Part shown: positions 56,764 through 64,000 of the stretch, in pieces
How the letters are laid out: the number at the start of each line of letters is the position of its first letter
Position numbering within the stretch: position 1 is the first letter of the stretch
NCBI GenBank assembly: GCA_038206385.1
Contig: JBBRAW010000005.1
Span: 1 to 64,000 of the forward strand
Reading direction: 5' to 3'
Source: JANXSD01 sp038206385
Lineage (GTDB): Bacteria; Bacteroidota; Bacteroidia; AKYH767-A; OLB10
Length of the DNA: 64,000 nt
Translations under genes and position numbers: made by a program
The notes under the pieces: generated by a model
Seen by the model: only the letters and a program-made list of their open reading frames with translations
Database searches by the model: none
Told to the model about the DNA's origin: nothing

Positions 56764-57951
56764 ATGCATATTTTAATAATACCATCATGGTATAAATCAT
56801 ATCCAGGAGATGTACTTGGAAGTTTTTTTGAGGAGCAGGCGAGAGCTTTAAAAAAGAATGGACATCAGGTGGGAATATTATTTCAGATATTTTTCCCTTT
56901 CTCAGATATATTTAAGAAGAAGTTAAAATATCCAGGTTATTATGATGATAATGGAATTCCTACAATAGTATATGGTATTCAAGGATTCGTTCCACGATCA
57001 AGAAAATTTAATGATGCTTATGAAACGTATGTTACAAATAGAAAATTTAAACAATATGTAAAGCAATTTGGAATACCAGATATTATTCATGCGCATTCTA
57101 TATTTGATGCAGGTCTTTTTGGTATTGATCTTTCAAAGAGATACAATATACCTTTAGTAATAACGGAGCATCTAACACATTATATTACAGGAAAATTATC
57201 ATTAGATCACGACATTCCTTTAGCACGAAAAATTTTTAGTGAAACAGATTGTTGTTTAGTTGTTGGTACTTTATTTAAAGAAGAATTAGCAAAAGCGGTG
57301 AATTTACCTTCATCAACATTTAAGGTAGTTTACAATATGGTTTCTGATTTATTTTTTACGAATGTTAAAGAAAAAAAATATCAGCAAGGAGAAGAATTTA
57401 TTTTTTTTACTAATTCTTTTTTGAATCCACGAAAGAACCACCAACTACTATTTAAATCGTTAAAAAAAATTCTTGATAAGGGATTTAAAGCAAAATTAAT
57501 TGTTGGAGGATTTGGTGAAACAGAACAATATTTAAAGGAGCTAGTTCAAGAATACGGACTTCAGCAAAATGTAGAATTTACAGGATCGTTAAGTAGAGAT
57601 CAAGTGAAGGAGAATATTGATAATTGCCATGCTTTTTTATTAGCAAGTACGTATGAAACATTTGGAGTAGTATTGATAGAAGCTTTAGCAGGTGGAAGAC
57701 CAATTATTACTACTGATTCTGGCGGACCGAGGGATATTATAAAAAGTGAAACACTTGGTTTCTTATTAAAATCATTTGAGATAGAAGAGTTCGCTTCCGC
57801 AATGGAATATATGATAACGAATTATTCAGCGTATAATCAATTAGAAATTAGTAAATATGCTTTTGAAAATTTTTCTGAAAATGTTATTTCACAACAGTTG
57901 GTGGATATTTACAAAGAGTTGATTCAAAAGAAAGCGAAAGCTATTGAGTAG
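56764..57951 (+). CDS. GT4 family glycosyltransferase
   Basis: The 395-residue protein has the GT-B fold layout. The N-terminal half has ILIIPSWYKSYPGDVLGSFFEEQARAL and IIHAHSIFDAGLFG. The C-terminal half has FFTNSFLNPRKNHQLLFKSL, LIVGGFGETEQYLKEL, NVEFTGSLSRDQV and the donor-binding segment ASTYETFGVVLIEALAGGRPIITTDSGGP with the EX7E-type glutamates. GT4 enzymes add sugars from nucleotide donors with retention. No other glycan genes are next to it, so the acceptor is unknown. A hairpin follows within 10 bp of the stop. Confidence 0.93.
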   Translation: MHILIIPSWYKSYPGDVLGSFFEEQARALKKNGHQVGILFQIFFPFSDIFKKKLKYPGYYDDNGIPTIVYGIQGFVPRSRKFNDAYETYVTNRKFKQYVKQFGIPDIIHAHSIFDAGLFGIDLSKRYNIPLVITEHLTHYITGKLSLDHDIPLARKIFSETDCCLVVGTLFKEELAKAVNLPSSTFKVVYNMVSDLFFTNVKEKKYQQGEEFIFFTNSFLNPRKNHQLLFKSLKKILDKGFKAKLIVGGFGETEQYLKELVQEYGLQQNVEFTGSLSRDQVKENIDNCHAFLLASTYETFGVVLIEALAGGRPIITTDSGGPRDIIKSETLGFLLKSFEIEEFASAMEYMITNYSAYNQLEISKYAFENFSENVISQQLVDIYKELIQKKAKAIE

Positions 57952-57959
57952 AAAAAAAG

Positions 57960-57986
57960 CGTCCGTTCCTGGTTAAGAAACGGACG
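57960..57986. repeat. Inverted repeat after the glycosyltransferase
   Basis: CGTCCGTT (57960-57967) pairs with AACGGACG (57979-57986), 8 bp with an 11-base loop. The T-tract is on the minus-strand side (GCTTTTTTTC), so it has a terminator shape only for minus-strand transcription. The rest of the 57952-58349 gap holds the alternative hairpins at 58158-58189 and otherwise no clear feature. Confidence 0.6.
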
Positions 57987-58157
57987 ACAAAATCAATGAT
58001 AGTTACAGGAACATTAAAGTTGAAAAGTTAGAATAAATCATTGGATTGTAAGTTATCGTGGACAAGGTTTATTTTCTATGGACTTTTCCAATTAATTTAA
58101 TATTTTACAAAAGTCGGTTCTGTTAAAGCGTTAAAAAAGGGTGAAACCTGCAAATTA

Positions 58158-58189
58158 GGGGGGTATTTTACCCCCCGTGTAAAATACCC
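58158..58189 (+). promoter_or_regulatory. Two mutually exclusive hairpins (attenuator-like leader)
   Basis: GGGGGG (58158-58163) can pair with CCCCCC (58171-58176) around TATTTTA. Alternatively GGGTATTTTA (58161-58170) can pair perfectly with TAAAATACCC (58180-58189) over 10 bp with the loop CCCCCCGTG. The two share bases and cannot form together. The site lies about 56 bases upstream of an ATG at 58245. Confidence 0.55.
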
Positions 58190-58349
58190 GTTTATAAATG
58201 GTTTAAATCGTTTTCATTTGTATGACAAATCCATAACTACTTATATGAGAGTTCAACGATGCCCAGAAGCAAATACTGGAGAATAAGGAAGTCAGATAAA
58301 TACTAATAATATAAGTGCATGGCCCATTCCAGCTACGGATAGAAATTTA

Positions 58350-59048
58350 ATGTACTCCTCTCGTTATGAGGCGATGACCCAAAGTGATAATAATGAATTA
58401 TTATTTATTGATAGCATTGTTAATGTGAAAATATTAATTGAGTATTATAAAAGTTATGAAAACAGTTTGTTTTTAGGATTGCGTTTTTACCCAGGTTACG
58501 ATAATAGCAATACCATTTTTTCTGTTTTATGCCTTTCAAGTGAAACCGAAGCACCAGATGCAGATCATATATTGTTAGGAGATACCAATATAATAACAAC
58601 TCTTATTCCAACCACAGCTACCATTGCAAGATCATATATAAACCAATATTGGACGAATGTATTTATTGATGGTCAGCCACAATCATTATTGAACAGGTAT
58701 TATAAAAAATCGAGGTACTTCTCATGGGAAACTATTTTAATTTATTTATCTGCCAACATCCCAAATTTTGATGCAAATGACCCTCTTACATTTGAGAATT
58801 ATTCGTTAAATTTTGAACATGCATTTTGTAACACAACAATGGCAGAGCGATTTATAGGTTATGGCATAAACTTATTTCCTGGAATGGTTGCTATTGATTT
58901 ATGTGGATATGCGATAATGATGCAAGTTTTAGATCAACAATATAATTCATTGATTGATCCTAATGCAATTTATCAAGAGGGAAATTATGCAGGGAGGCAT
59001 TTGGAAATAGCAAAACCATGCCCTCCATTTTGCGGTGACACCTTTTAA
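58350..59048 (+). CDS. Unknown protein upstream of a two-component system
   Basis: The 232-residue protein has no signal peptide and no family that I recognise. It is rich in Asn, Ile and Tyr and ends in PCPPFCGDTF, a Cys/Pro end that looks conserved in kind. The frame is open upstream of the ATG at 58350 to a TAA at 58284-58286, and reads on (SAWPIPATDRNLMYSS) in a way that looks coding. Beyond that TAA the same frame begins with an ATG at 58245 (MRVQRCPEANTGE). So the gene may really start at 58245 and be interrupted by one stop, or start at 58350. It is followed 47 bp later by the membrane protein and kinase genes. Confidence 0.6.
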   Translation: MYSSRYEAMTQSDNNELLFIDSIVNVKILIEYYKSYENSLFLGLRFYPGYDNSNTIFSVLCLSSETEAPDADHILLGDTNIITTLIPTTATIARSYINQYWTNVFIDGQPQSLLNRYYKKSRYFSWETILIYLSANIPNFDANDPLTFENYSLNFEHAFCNTTMAERFIGYGINLFPGMVAIDLCGYAIMMQVLDQQYNSLIDPNAIYQEGNYAGRHLEIAKPCPPFCGDTF

Positions 59049-59095
59049 CTCAATAAAAAAAATTATCTTGTTGCCTTTAATCAATAAAGGTAAAT

Positions 59096-59764
59096 GTGTT
59101 AAAACTACTCTTTTATTTATGTAAGGATGCGACTATTCCGTTAGCAATAATTACAAGTCTTTTATTATTATTGCTATTAAAGAAAATCTATAAAAACGAA
59201 ATAAATATTCTTTTAATAGTTCTCTGCTATACCATAACAGAAATTACAGCTGGAACACTTGGTTTTCATCATCAATATAATTTATGGTTTTATAATTTAA
59301 CGATTTTACCTACTTATTATTTATACGCTTATCTATATTATAAAAATTTAAACAATGAAAGGTTAAAGAAATCAATAAAAGTAGCATCAATTTTATTTAC
59401 AATAGTATACTTTATAAATAATAAATACGGACAAGGCGAAACAGGATTTAACACCTTAACTTATATACCTGCAAATACATTTGTTGCAATTATCGCATTC
59501 ATGTATATGAAACAATTTGTTGAAACCAGAGATGAAAATCCATTCTCAGATTTATTATTTTGGTTTTCGTTAGCAACAGTTCTTGATCTTACAGGATCGA
59601 TACCGACATTGTGTACATTGTCGACAATTGATTTTGCAAAAGAAGAAATAGTTGTAAATTTTAATAAAATGCTTGCCTGGGTAGAATATTTGTGGTTTAT
59701 AATAATAATAATTGGTTCAATATGGACAAAGGCAAGAGTGAAATTGCCATCTTCATTATCTTAA
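59096..59764 (+). CDS. Integral membrane protein, probable sensor partner of the kinase
   Basis: The 222-residue protein has six or seven membrane segments and little else, starting with a GTG at 59096 (an ATG two bases before is out of frame and stops at once). Its last membrane segment runs into the start of the kinase gene, which overlaps it by 43 bp. I know no named family for it. The overlap and order suggest it senses or transmits a signal to the kinase, which has only one membrane segment and no sensor domain of its own. Confidence 0.75.
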   Translation: MLKLLFYLCKDATIPLAIITSLLLLLLLKKIYKNEINILLIVLCYTITEITAGTLGFHHQYNLWFYNLTILPTYYLYAYLYYKNLNNERLKKSIKVASILFTIVYFINNKYGQGETGFNTLTYIPANTFVAIIAFMYMKQFVETRDENPFSDLLFWFSLATVLDLTGSIPTLCTLSTIDFAKEEIVVNFNKMLAWVEYLWFIIIIIGSIWTKARVKLPSSLS

Positions 59765-60516
59765 CAACTTTTGTTATTTTATTGATGATTCTTATGTTAG
59801 TTAACTTACTGCTTTCTGGTAGGAATAAACGACTAAGATTCAAAAGTGAATTAGCTGAAATGAAGACGCAGTTAGAAATGGAATTAGCAAAGACAAGAGT
59901 AGAAGTTGCTGAAAGTACTTTAAACGATGTTGCGCGCGACTTGCATGATGATGTAGGACAACAAATAAGTTTTAGTATAATACAACTCAATAATTTTTTA
60001 CAAGTTGCGGATCTAAATACAAACAAAACACTTGCTGAAGCAAAAGAAAGTATGCATGATGCATTACAATCTGTTCGATCAATTTCGAAAGTTTTAAGTC
60101 ATGATTATATTAGTTCCTTTGGAATTAATAATGCGATAGAACAATTATTTTCAGGACTAAAAAGAAAGGGAATCATTCAAACATCTTTAGATTTTTCGAA
60201 TGAAATACATTTTATATCAGCATCAAATGAGATTTTTGCTTTTCGCATAATTCAAGAATGTATTAGCAATACCATTAAGCATGCAGAGGCTGATCATTTA
60301 TCACTTTTTATTCGTGAGGAGAATAATATTATTACAATAACATATAGTGATAATGGAAAGGGGATAAATTTCGAAATGATAAATAACGACTTCAAAAAAT
60401 TCTCGATGGGATTTAGTAATCTCATCAAGCGAGCGGAATTGATGAAAGGAACAATAACGTTTTTACCTGCAGAAAATGGTGGTCTTAAAACAGTATTAAT
60501 TTTTCCAAATATTTAA
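59722..60516 (+). CDS. Histidine kinase, HisKA_3 (NarX/DesK) type
   Basis: The ATG at 59722 (MDKGKSEIAIFIILTT) gives 264 residues; a further upstream start only adds sequence overlapping the membrane protein. One membrane segment (about 7-28) is followed by a short coiled coil and the dimerisation/phosphoacceptor helix DVARDLHDDVGQQIS, with His75 as the phosphoacceptor. The ATPase domain has ECISNTIKHAEA (N box), YSDNGKGINFE (G1) and GFSNLIKRAELMKGTI. It lacks a separate sensor domain. The response regulator starts 10 bp after its stop, so they form a pair. Confidence 0.94.
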   Translation: MDKGKSEIAIFIILTTFVILLMILMLVNLLLSGRNKRLRFKSELAEMKTQLEMELAKTRVEVAESTLNDVARDLHDDVGQQISFSIIQLNNFLQVADLNTNKTLAEAKESMHDALQSVRSISKVLSHDYISSFGINNAIEQLFSGLKRKGIIQTSLDFSNEIHFISASNEIFAFRIIQECISNTIKHAEADHLSLFIREENNIITITYSDNGKGINFEMINNDFKKFSMGFSNLIKRAELMKGTITFLPAENGGLKTVLIFPNI

Positions 60517-60526
60517 ACGGAGCATT

Positions 60527-61201
60527 ATGGAAATCAAAATTGGATTAGTAGATGATCATCATTTGATACGTAAGGGGATACGATCATTGTTAGGAAATTT
60601 AAACAATTACGAAGTAGTTCTTGAGGCATCGAATGGAAAAGAAATGATTCAACAATTGGAGACAGCAGAAATACTACCTGAAATAATTTTGATTGATGTG
60701 AACATGCCTGTGATGGGCGGTGTTGAAGCAGTAAAAATAGTTACAGATAAATTTCCAGAAATTAAAATGATAGCATTATCGGTGAGTGATGATGTTAAGA
60801 CTATAAAAGAGATGATTGGTGCTGGGGCAAAGGCATATCTCTTTAAAGATTCATCACCGGAATTATTTTTAAATGTTTTAGTTCAGGTGAAAGAAAACGG
60901 TTTTTTTTATGATAAAGTTGTTATTGAAAGTTTAATGTTGGCGAATAAACCACCATCATGGGAAAACAAGAAAAAGGATAATTATAAATCGCAGCTTCAA
61001 GTACAAGAACTCACTTTAAGAGAAATAGAGTTTATCCAATATTGTTGTAGCGAACTTACCTATAAAGAAATCGCGGAAAAAATGAAATTGAGTTATCGTA
61101 CTATTGATGGACATCGAGAAGCAGTTTTTACCAAGCTAGAAGTAAAATCCAGAACGGGGTTGGTAATTTTTGCTATTTATTTGGGTCTAGTAAAATTATA
61201 G
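60527..61201 (+). CDS. NarL/FixJ family response regulator
   Basis: The 224-residue protein has a receiver domain with the acidic pair DDHH (residues 9-10), the phosphoacceptor Asp57 in LIDVNMPVMGG, the Ser in LSVSDD and the conserved Lys in YLFKDS. The C-terminal LuxR-type HTH covers about 150-215 (LTLREIEFIQYCCSELTYKEIAEKMKLS, then DGHREAVFTKL). It is the cognate partner of the kinase directly upstream. The targets may include the leader with alternative hairpins at the head of this gene group. Confidence 0.95.
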   Translation: MEIKIGLVDDHHLIRKGIRSLLGNLNNYEVVLEASNGKEMIQQLETAEILPEIILIDVNMPVMGGVEAVKIVTDKFPEIKMIALSVSDDVKTIKEMIGAGAKAYLFKDSSPELFLNVLVQVKENGFFYDKVVIESLMLANKPPSWENKKKDNYKSQLQVQELTLREIEFIQYCCSELTYKEIAEKMKLSYRTIDGHREAVFTKLEVKSRTGLVIFAIYLGLVKL

Positions 61202-61249
61202 GATTTTGATTGGTAAAAGATAATATCTTCGAAAGACAAAAGCGTTATA

Positions 61250-62011
61250 ATGATTCGTCAAAATTTAACTAAAAAGAAGGCGGCACGTCGTCATATTAAA
61301 TGGCGTGGACATGATATTTTACGAATAGAAAGTTTTAGCGATGCCATCTTCGCTTTCGCAATGACATTACTTGTGGTTTCATTAGAAGTGCCTAAAACAT
61401 TTGTGGAATTAAAGATGGGAATGTCTGGCGTGCCTGGATTTGCAATATGTTTTAGTTTATTATTTTTTATTTGGCATGATCAATATATTTTCTTTCGTCA
61501 TTATTATTTGAATGATACGCGAACAATATTTTTAAATGCGATATTATTATTTACAGTTTTATTTTATGTGTATCCATTAAAATTTCTTTTCTCGTTATTG
61601 ATAGATGGAAATACGTTTATGGAAAATGGTGTGGCGCATGAGAAATTAACATCATACACTCAGCTACGAGATTTGATGGAAATTTATGGATTAGGATTCT
61701 TCTTTATCTATTTTGTTTTTCTGTTATTGTACATGAATGCGATGCGACATAAAGAAAAATTGCAACTCAACAACATCGAAATTTATCATACCAAAACAGA
61801 AATGTACAAACAAGGTTTCATGATGTTTTTTGGTTTATCGAGTGCCATTGCCGCCTACCTCGTTCCCGATATATACACAGGAACCACCGGATTTTTTTAC
61901 ATGCTCATTGGCCCCGTATTAGTATTCTTATTCAAATTCCGATTTGCTCGAATGAAAAAAATATTTTCACAAAGCGAGATGGAGGAACATGATGTTTGGG
62001 TGGCGGGATGA
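61250..62011 (+). CDS. TMEM175-like potassium channel family protein (DUF1211)
   Basis: The 253-residue protein has about six membrane segments. The first carries RIESFSDAIFAFAMTLLVVSLEVP, the RxxxFSD signature of TMEM175 channels, whose bacterial members are tetrameric K+-selective channels of the lysosomal channel type. The second half has VYPLKFLFSLLI and FFGLSSAIAAYLVPDIY. It starts 48 bp after the response regulator stop on the same strand and may be co-transcribed. No ion selectivity can be judged from sequence alone. Confidence 0.85.
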   Translation: MIRQNLTKKKAARRHIKWRGHDILRIESFSDAIFAFAMTLLVVSLEVPKTFVELKMGMSGVPGFAICFSLLFFIWHDQYIFFRHYYLNDTRTIFLNAILLFTVLFYVYPLKFLFSLLIDGNTFMENGVAHEKLTSYTQLRDLMEIYGLGFFFIYFVFLLLYMNAMRHKEKLQLNNIEIYHTKTEMYKQGFMMFFGLSSAIAAYLVPDIYTGTTGFFYMLIGPVLVFLFKFRFARMKKIFSQSEMEEHDVWVAG

Positions 62012-62123
62012 GTGGAACTACTAAAATTTAATTTAATTTGATAACAAGACAAGTTAATTAACAAGAAAAGGCGGGGTTGCTGAAAACGGAGTAGAGTAGG
62101 CGACAATAATTTATTCTAAAGTT

Positions 62124-62390
62124 ATGAAGAAAAACAAGCTAATTAAATTTGTGTTGCTGATATTAGCAATTACATTAGTGACATCATGTTCAAAAATGTA
62201 TCAAGTTTTTGAAACTAGTTCTGCGGATACGAAACTTGAAAGGGATTCATATTTATTTGAAAACGCTGACATTAAAATCAGCTACAATTTTTGGGCTGAT
62301 GCTGGACAAGTTTCATTCGTGCTTACTAACAAACTTGATTCATCTATTTATATTGATTGGGATAAATCACATTTAATCACTAAGGGTTAA
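62124..62390 (+). CDS. Lipoprotein, probably truncated by the adjacent IS
   Basis: The 88-residue protein has a lipoprotein signal peptide with the lipobox LVTSC, then DADTKLERDSYLFENADIKI-like sequence (TKLERDSYLFENADIKISYN). The remaining strand-rich part (FVLTNKLDSSIYIDWDKSHLI) is like the first domain of longer bacteroidete lipoproteins and stops abruptly. The stop codon falls within a few bases of the left hairpin of the IS200-like element. I therefore think the original gene was longer and its 3' part was replaced by, or lost with, the insertion. I found no continuation after the element. Confidence 0.65.
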   Translation: MKKNKLIKFVLLILAITLVTSCSKMYQVFETSSADTKLERDSYLFENADIKISYNFWADAGQVSFVLTNKLDSSIYIDWDKSHLITKG

Positions 62391-62395
62391 TTCCC

Positions 62396-62918
62396 CGCCC
62401 CTTGGGGCGAATGTATAAATTTGTGGATGTCAGAAAGTAAATATATTCATAAGTCACAAAATGTTTCGGTTTTGTTGTATCATTTTGTATGTCGAGCAAA
62501 ATATAGAAGAATTGTATTCAGTGAAGAGGTAGACAAAACGATGAAAGAAATATGATTAGAAATAAGTAAGCGCTATGAAGTACATTTTTTAGAAATAGGC
62601 ACAGACCAATTCCACGTTCATTTTTTGTTACAATCGGTTCCTAAGACTAGCCCTACACAAATAATAACAATGATAAAAAGTTTAACAGCGAAAGAGATAT
62701 TCAAGAAACATCAGGAAGTGAAAAGAATTTTGTGGGGCGGAGAGTTTTGGTCAGATGGATATTTTGTGAATACTGTAAGTAAATTTGGCGATGAACAAAC
62801 GATATCAAAATATGTGAGTGAACAAGGAGTAGAGAAGGAATATAGAATCTTACACAAGGAAAAACAGTTAAGATTGTTTTAGACAAACAAAAAGATACCC
62901 CGCTGCTCTGCGGCGGGG
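62396..62918 (+). mobile_element. IS200/IS605-type element
   Basis: The unit runs from a left-end hairpin CGCCCC-TT-GGGGCG (62396-62409) through a Y1 transposase gene to a right-end imperfect palindrome CCCCGCTGC-TCT-GCGGCGGGG (62898-62918). Subterminal hairpins in place of inverted repeats, and no target duplication, are typical of this group. There is no tnpB. The exact cleavage sites cannot be fixed from one copy. Confidence 0.82.
62427..62882 (+). pseudogene. tnpA: Y1 transposase TnpA of IS200, with one in-frame stop
   Basis: The frame has 151 codons from the ATG at 62427 to the TAG at 62880-62882, with a TGA at 62553-62555. Before the stop it reads YIHKSQNVSVLLYHFVCRAKYRR; after it, LEISKRYEVHFLEIGTDQFHVHFLLQ, including the HUH motif HVH. 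Then WGGEFWSDGYFVNTV holds the region of the catalytic tyrosine. Relatives have a Cys at the stop position (ICLEISKRY), so a TGC/TGT to TGA change is likely. The element should not be able to move by itself. Confidence 0.88.
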
Positions 62919-62988
62919 AGATTCATTGTTTGAATAAATTTTTTTTTTAAGCATTACAATTTGATATTTCCTTTTTGCGTTTGAATAC

Positions 62989-63333
62989 CTATTTAAAATT
63001 ATCCGTAATTCTTTTCTTGTCTTCATGTTCCTTGTCGTTTTTGTGATACAATTCGATGAATGTAATTTTTTGTTCAACAGGAAAGAGAGCATATATTAAT
63101 CTCAATCCTGAATTTACTCCTTTTCCTTTTAATGACTTACACGCAATTTTTTTAACCTTTATGATACAGGTTTCTAAACCCAAATTATAAATACGAAAAC
63201 TAAACGGTGGTCTTTCATCGGGTGTAACTTTCAACACACGTTTTACCACGTCTAAATCATCATTTAATGTTCTGAATTTTTTTAAAAGAGTTTTTAAATC
63301 CTTTTTAAATTCGGACAATTCATCAAAGGTCAT
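62989..63333 (-). CDS. RelE/ParE-like toxin
   Basis: The 114-residue basic protein has a RelE-type ending: KSLKGKGVNSGLRLIYALF, then KITFIELYHKNDKEHEDKKRI. These are the strands and positively charged residues of the mRNA-interferase fold. Its ATG overlaps the stop of the antitoxin gene by 4 bp (ATGA), so the antitoxin is made first. Close homologues pair with HTH or Panacea-type antitoxins. The toxic activity (mRNA cleavage or another) is inferred from the fold. Confidence 0.8.
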   Translation of the reverse strand: MTFDELSEFKKDLKTLLKKFRTLNDDLDVVKRVLKVTPDERPPFSFRIYNLGLETCIIKVKKIACKSLKGKGVNSGLRLIYALFPVEQKITFIELYHKNDKEHEDKKRITDNFK

Positions 63334-64000
63334 TGTGCTTCAATTTCATCTCCATAGTTTCTTACAGAGAAAGGAGCATCTCTATAAAAAGCTAATTCAT
63401 AATTTATTTCTTCTCCTTCTTTTGAAGCCAACCAAGGCATATCCTTATGAGAATAGTTGCTTATTGCAGCAGCAGACCAATCACTCATTTGCACAATTAC
63501 TCTGTCGATGATTTCCTTTTCACTTGCTCTTAGTTCAGTTAAATCAGCTTTCTCTAAAGGTAAATAACGAATTTGAGGATAACCATGATAATCTGTTTTT
63601 ACTCTTTTCAATTGCACCTTATCAATCATTTGATTAATGATTGTATCAAACTTTTGTGGCACTGGGCCAAAAGGTAATTTACGATACTTAGCGCCTGTTA
63701 AATGTTCTTCATACAATTCATAATAGTTGAAGTCGGAAAAATAAAGCAACTTGTAAAGAACAGTTTCACCAACATTGGGCTTACCTGCACAGCGTTCAAG
63801 AATATACAACAAAACATTTTTAAACTTATTTACTTGCAGCGTCGCAACAGAAATTCGTTCTTCTACTTTCTTTGTCTTTTTTTTTTCTTTTGCATCAATA
63901 TCTTGATCTCGATAATTTTCGGCAGAGAAATCTTTAGACATAAAATCATCCAATGAAAACGCTAAAATCATTGACAGTTTTTGCAATTCGAGAATATCAA
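63330..64000 (-). CDS. Antitoxin with Panacea (SocA-like, DUF4065) domain, partial
   Basis: The frame is open to the right edge, so the start is outside the window. The visible N-terminal residues (ILELQKLSMILAFSLDDF) match the last helices of an XRE-type HTH domain. After a charged linker, residues from about 50 on form a Panacea domain: FKNVLLYILERCAGKPNVGETVLYKLLYFSDFNYYELYEEHLTGAKYRKLPFGPVP, with the GPVP motif. Panacea antitoxins (PanA) neutralise many unrelated toxins. Here the partner is a RelE-like toxin, overlapping by 4 bp. Confidence 0.85.
   Translation of the reverse strand, partial: DILELQKLSMILAFSLDDFMSKDFSAENYRDQDIDAKEKKKTKKVEERISVATLQVNKFKNVLLYILERCAGKPNVGETVLYKLLYFSDFNYYELYEEHLTGAKYRKLPFGPVPQKFDTIINQMIDKVQLKRVKTDYHGYPQIRYLPLEKADLTELRASEKEIIDRVIVQMSDWSAAAISNYSHKDMPWLASKEGEEINYELAFYRDAPFSVRNYGDEIEAQ

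Noticed and set aside
1..64000. tRNA and rRNA genes
   Set aside because: I looked for cloverleaf-like segments with GTTCGAATCC-type T arms in the intergenic regions and found none that folds convincingly.

Overview
The window is AT-rich bacterial chromosome from a member of the Bacteroidota. Three secreted proteins end in type IX secretion (T9SS) sorting domains. Several starts lack an evident Shine-Dalgarno, a TTTG/TAnnTTTG promoter is visible, and the gene order methyltransferase-mnmG-ybeY-ATPase-DUF4175 is typical of the phylum. No rRNA, tRNA or CRISPR array was recognised.

Region 1 (1-11.2 kb) is the 3' part of a hybrid PKS/NRPS cluster. It holds a PKS cut by the left edge (KS linker-AT-ACP-aminotransferase), an NRPS C-A-PCP-TE, a second A-PCP-TE protein that is a tandem copy of the last three domains of the first, and an Sfp-type phosphopantetheinyl transferase. 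Both A domains read the same glycine-type pocket code. The expected product is a beta-amino-acyl glycine compound.

Region 2 (11.3-20.4 kb) has a CtpA-type protease, YceI, the relic of an Old Yellow Enzyme gene with its paired palindromic operator still in place, rsmI, a large T9SS subtilase and a polytopic membrane protein.

Region 3 (20.4-24.8 kb, minus strand) reads sigma factor, short membrane protein (likely anti-sigma), Spy/CpxP-like protein, MbnP, MbnH (MauG-like di-haem enzyme), YHYH protein. The overlapping genes suggest a self-regulated copper or redox envelope operon.

Region 4 (25-35.3 kb, minus strand) is a decaying type I restriction island. hsdM is intact. hsdR keeps its frame over 925 codons but carries four internal stops, hsdS is broken in its second target domain, and an AlbA_2/ATPase gene has one amber stop. 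An intact higBA pair, a 117-aa unknown gene and a RhuM relic sit between them. Three copies of a palindromic element (termini TGTCTGAAnTAGGAT) lie at hsdS 'EGKL' ends; one is read in frame inside hsdS as exactly 37 codons. Short copies of hsdS and hsdR 3' ends flank the inserted genes.

Region 5 (35.4-57.9 kb) is core genome: methyltransferase, mnmG between two parS-like sites (a third lies nearby), ybeY, an anti-sigma-type ATPase, DUF4175, an rRNA methyltransferase-like gene, rnr, a T9SS NIDO protein, folB, glnS, gltX, a membrane protein, a MORN protein, nadA and a GT4 glycosyltransferase. The parS cluster suggests origin proximity. The 671-bp gene-free stretch 56093-56763 has repeated TTATTAACA-like nonamers and is a weak origin candidate.

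Region 6 (58-64 kb) starts with a leader that can form two mutually exclusive hairpins. It is followed by an unknown protein, a membrane protein, a histidine kinase, a NarL-type regulator and a TMEM175-like channel. Then comes a lipoprotein gene cut short at an IS200/IS605 element with a dead transposase, and finally a RelE-like toxin with an HTH-Panacea antitoxin that runs off the right edge.
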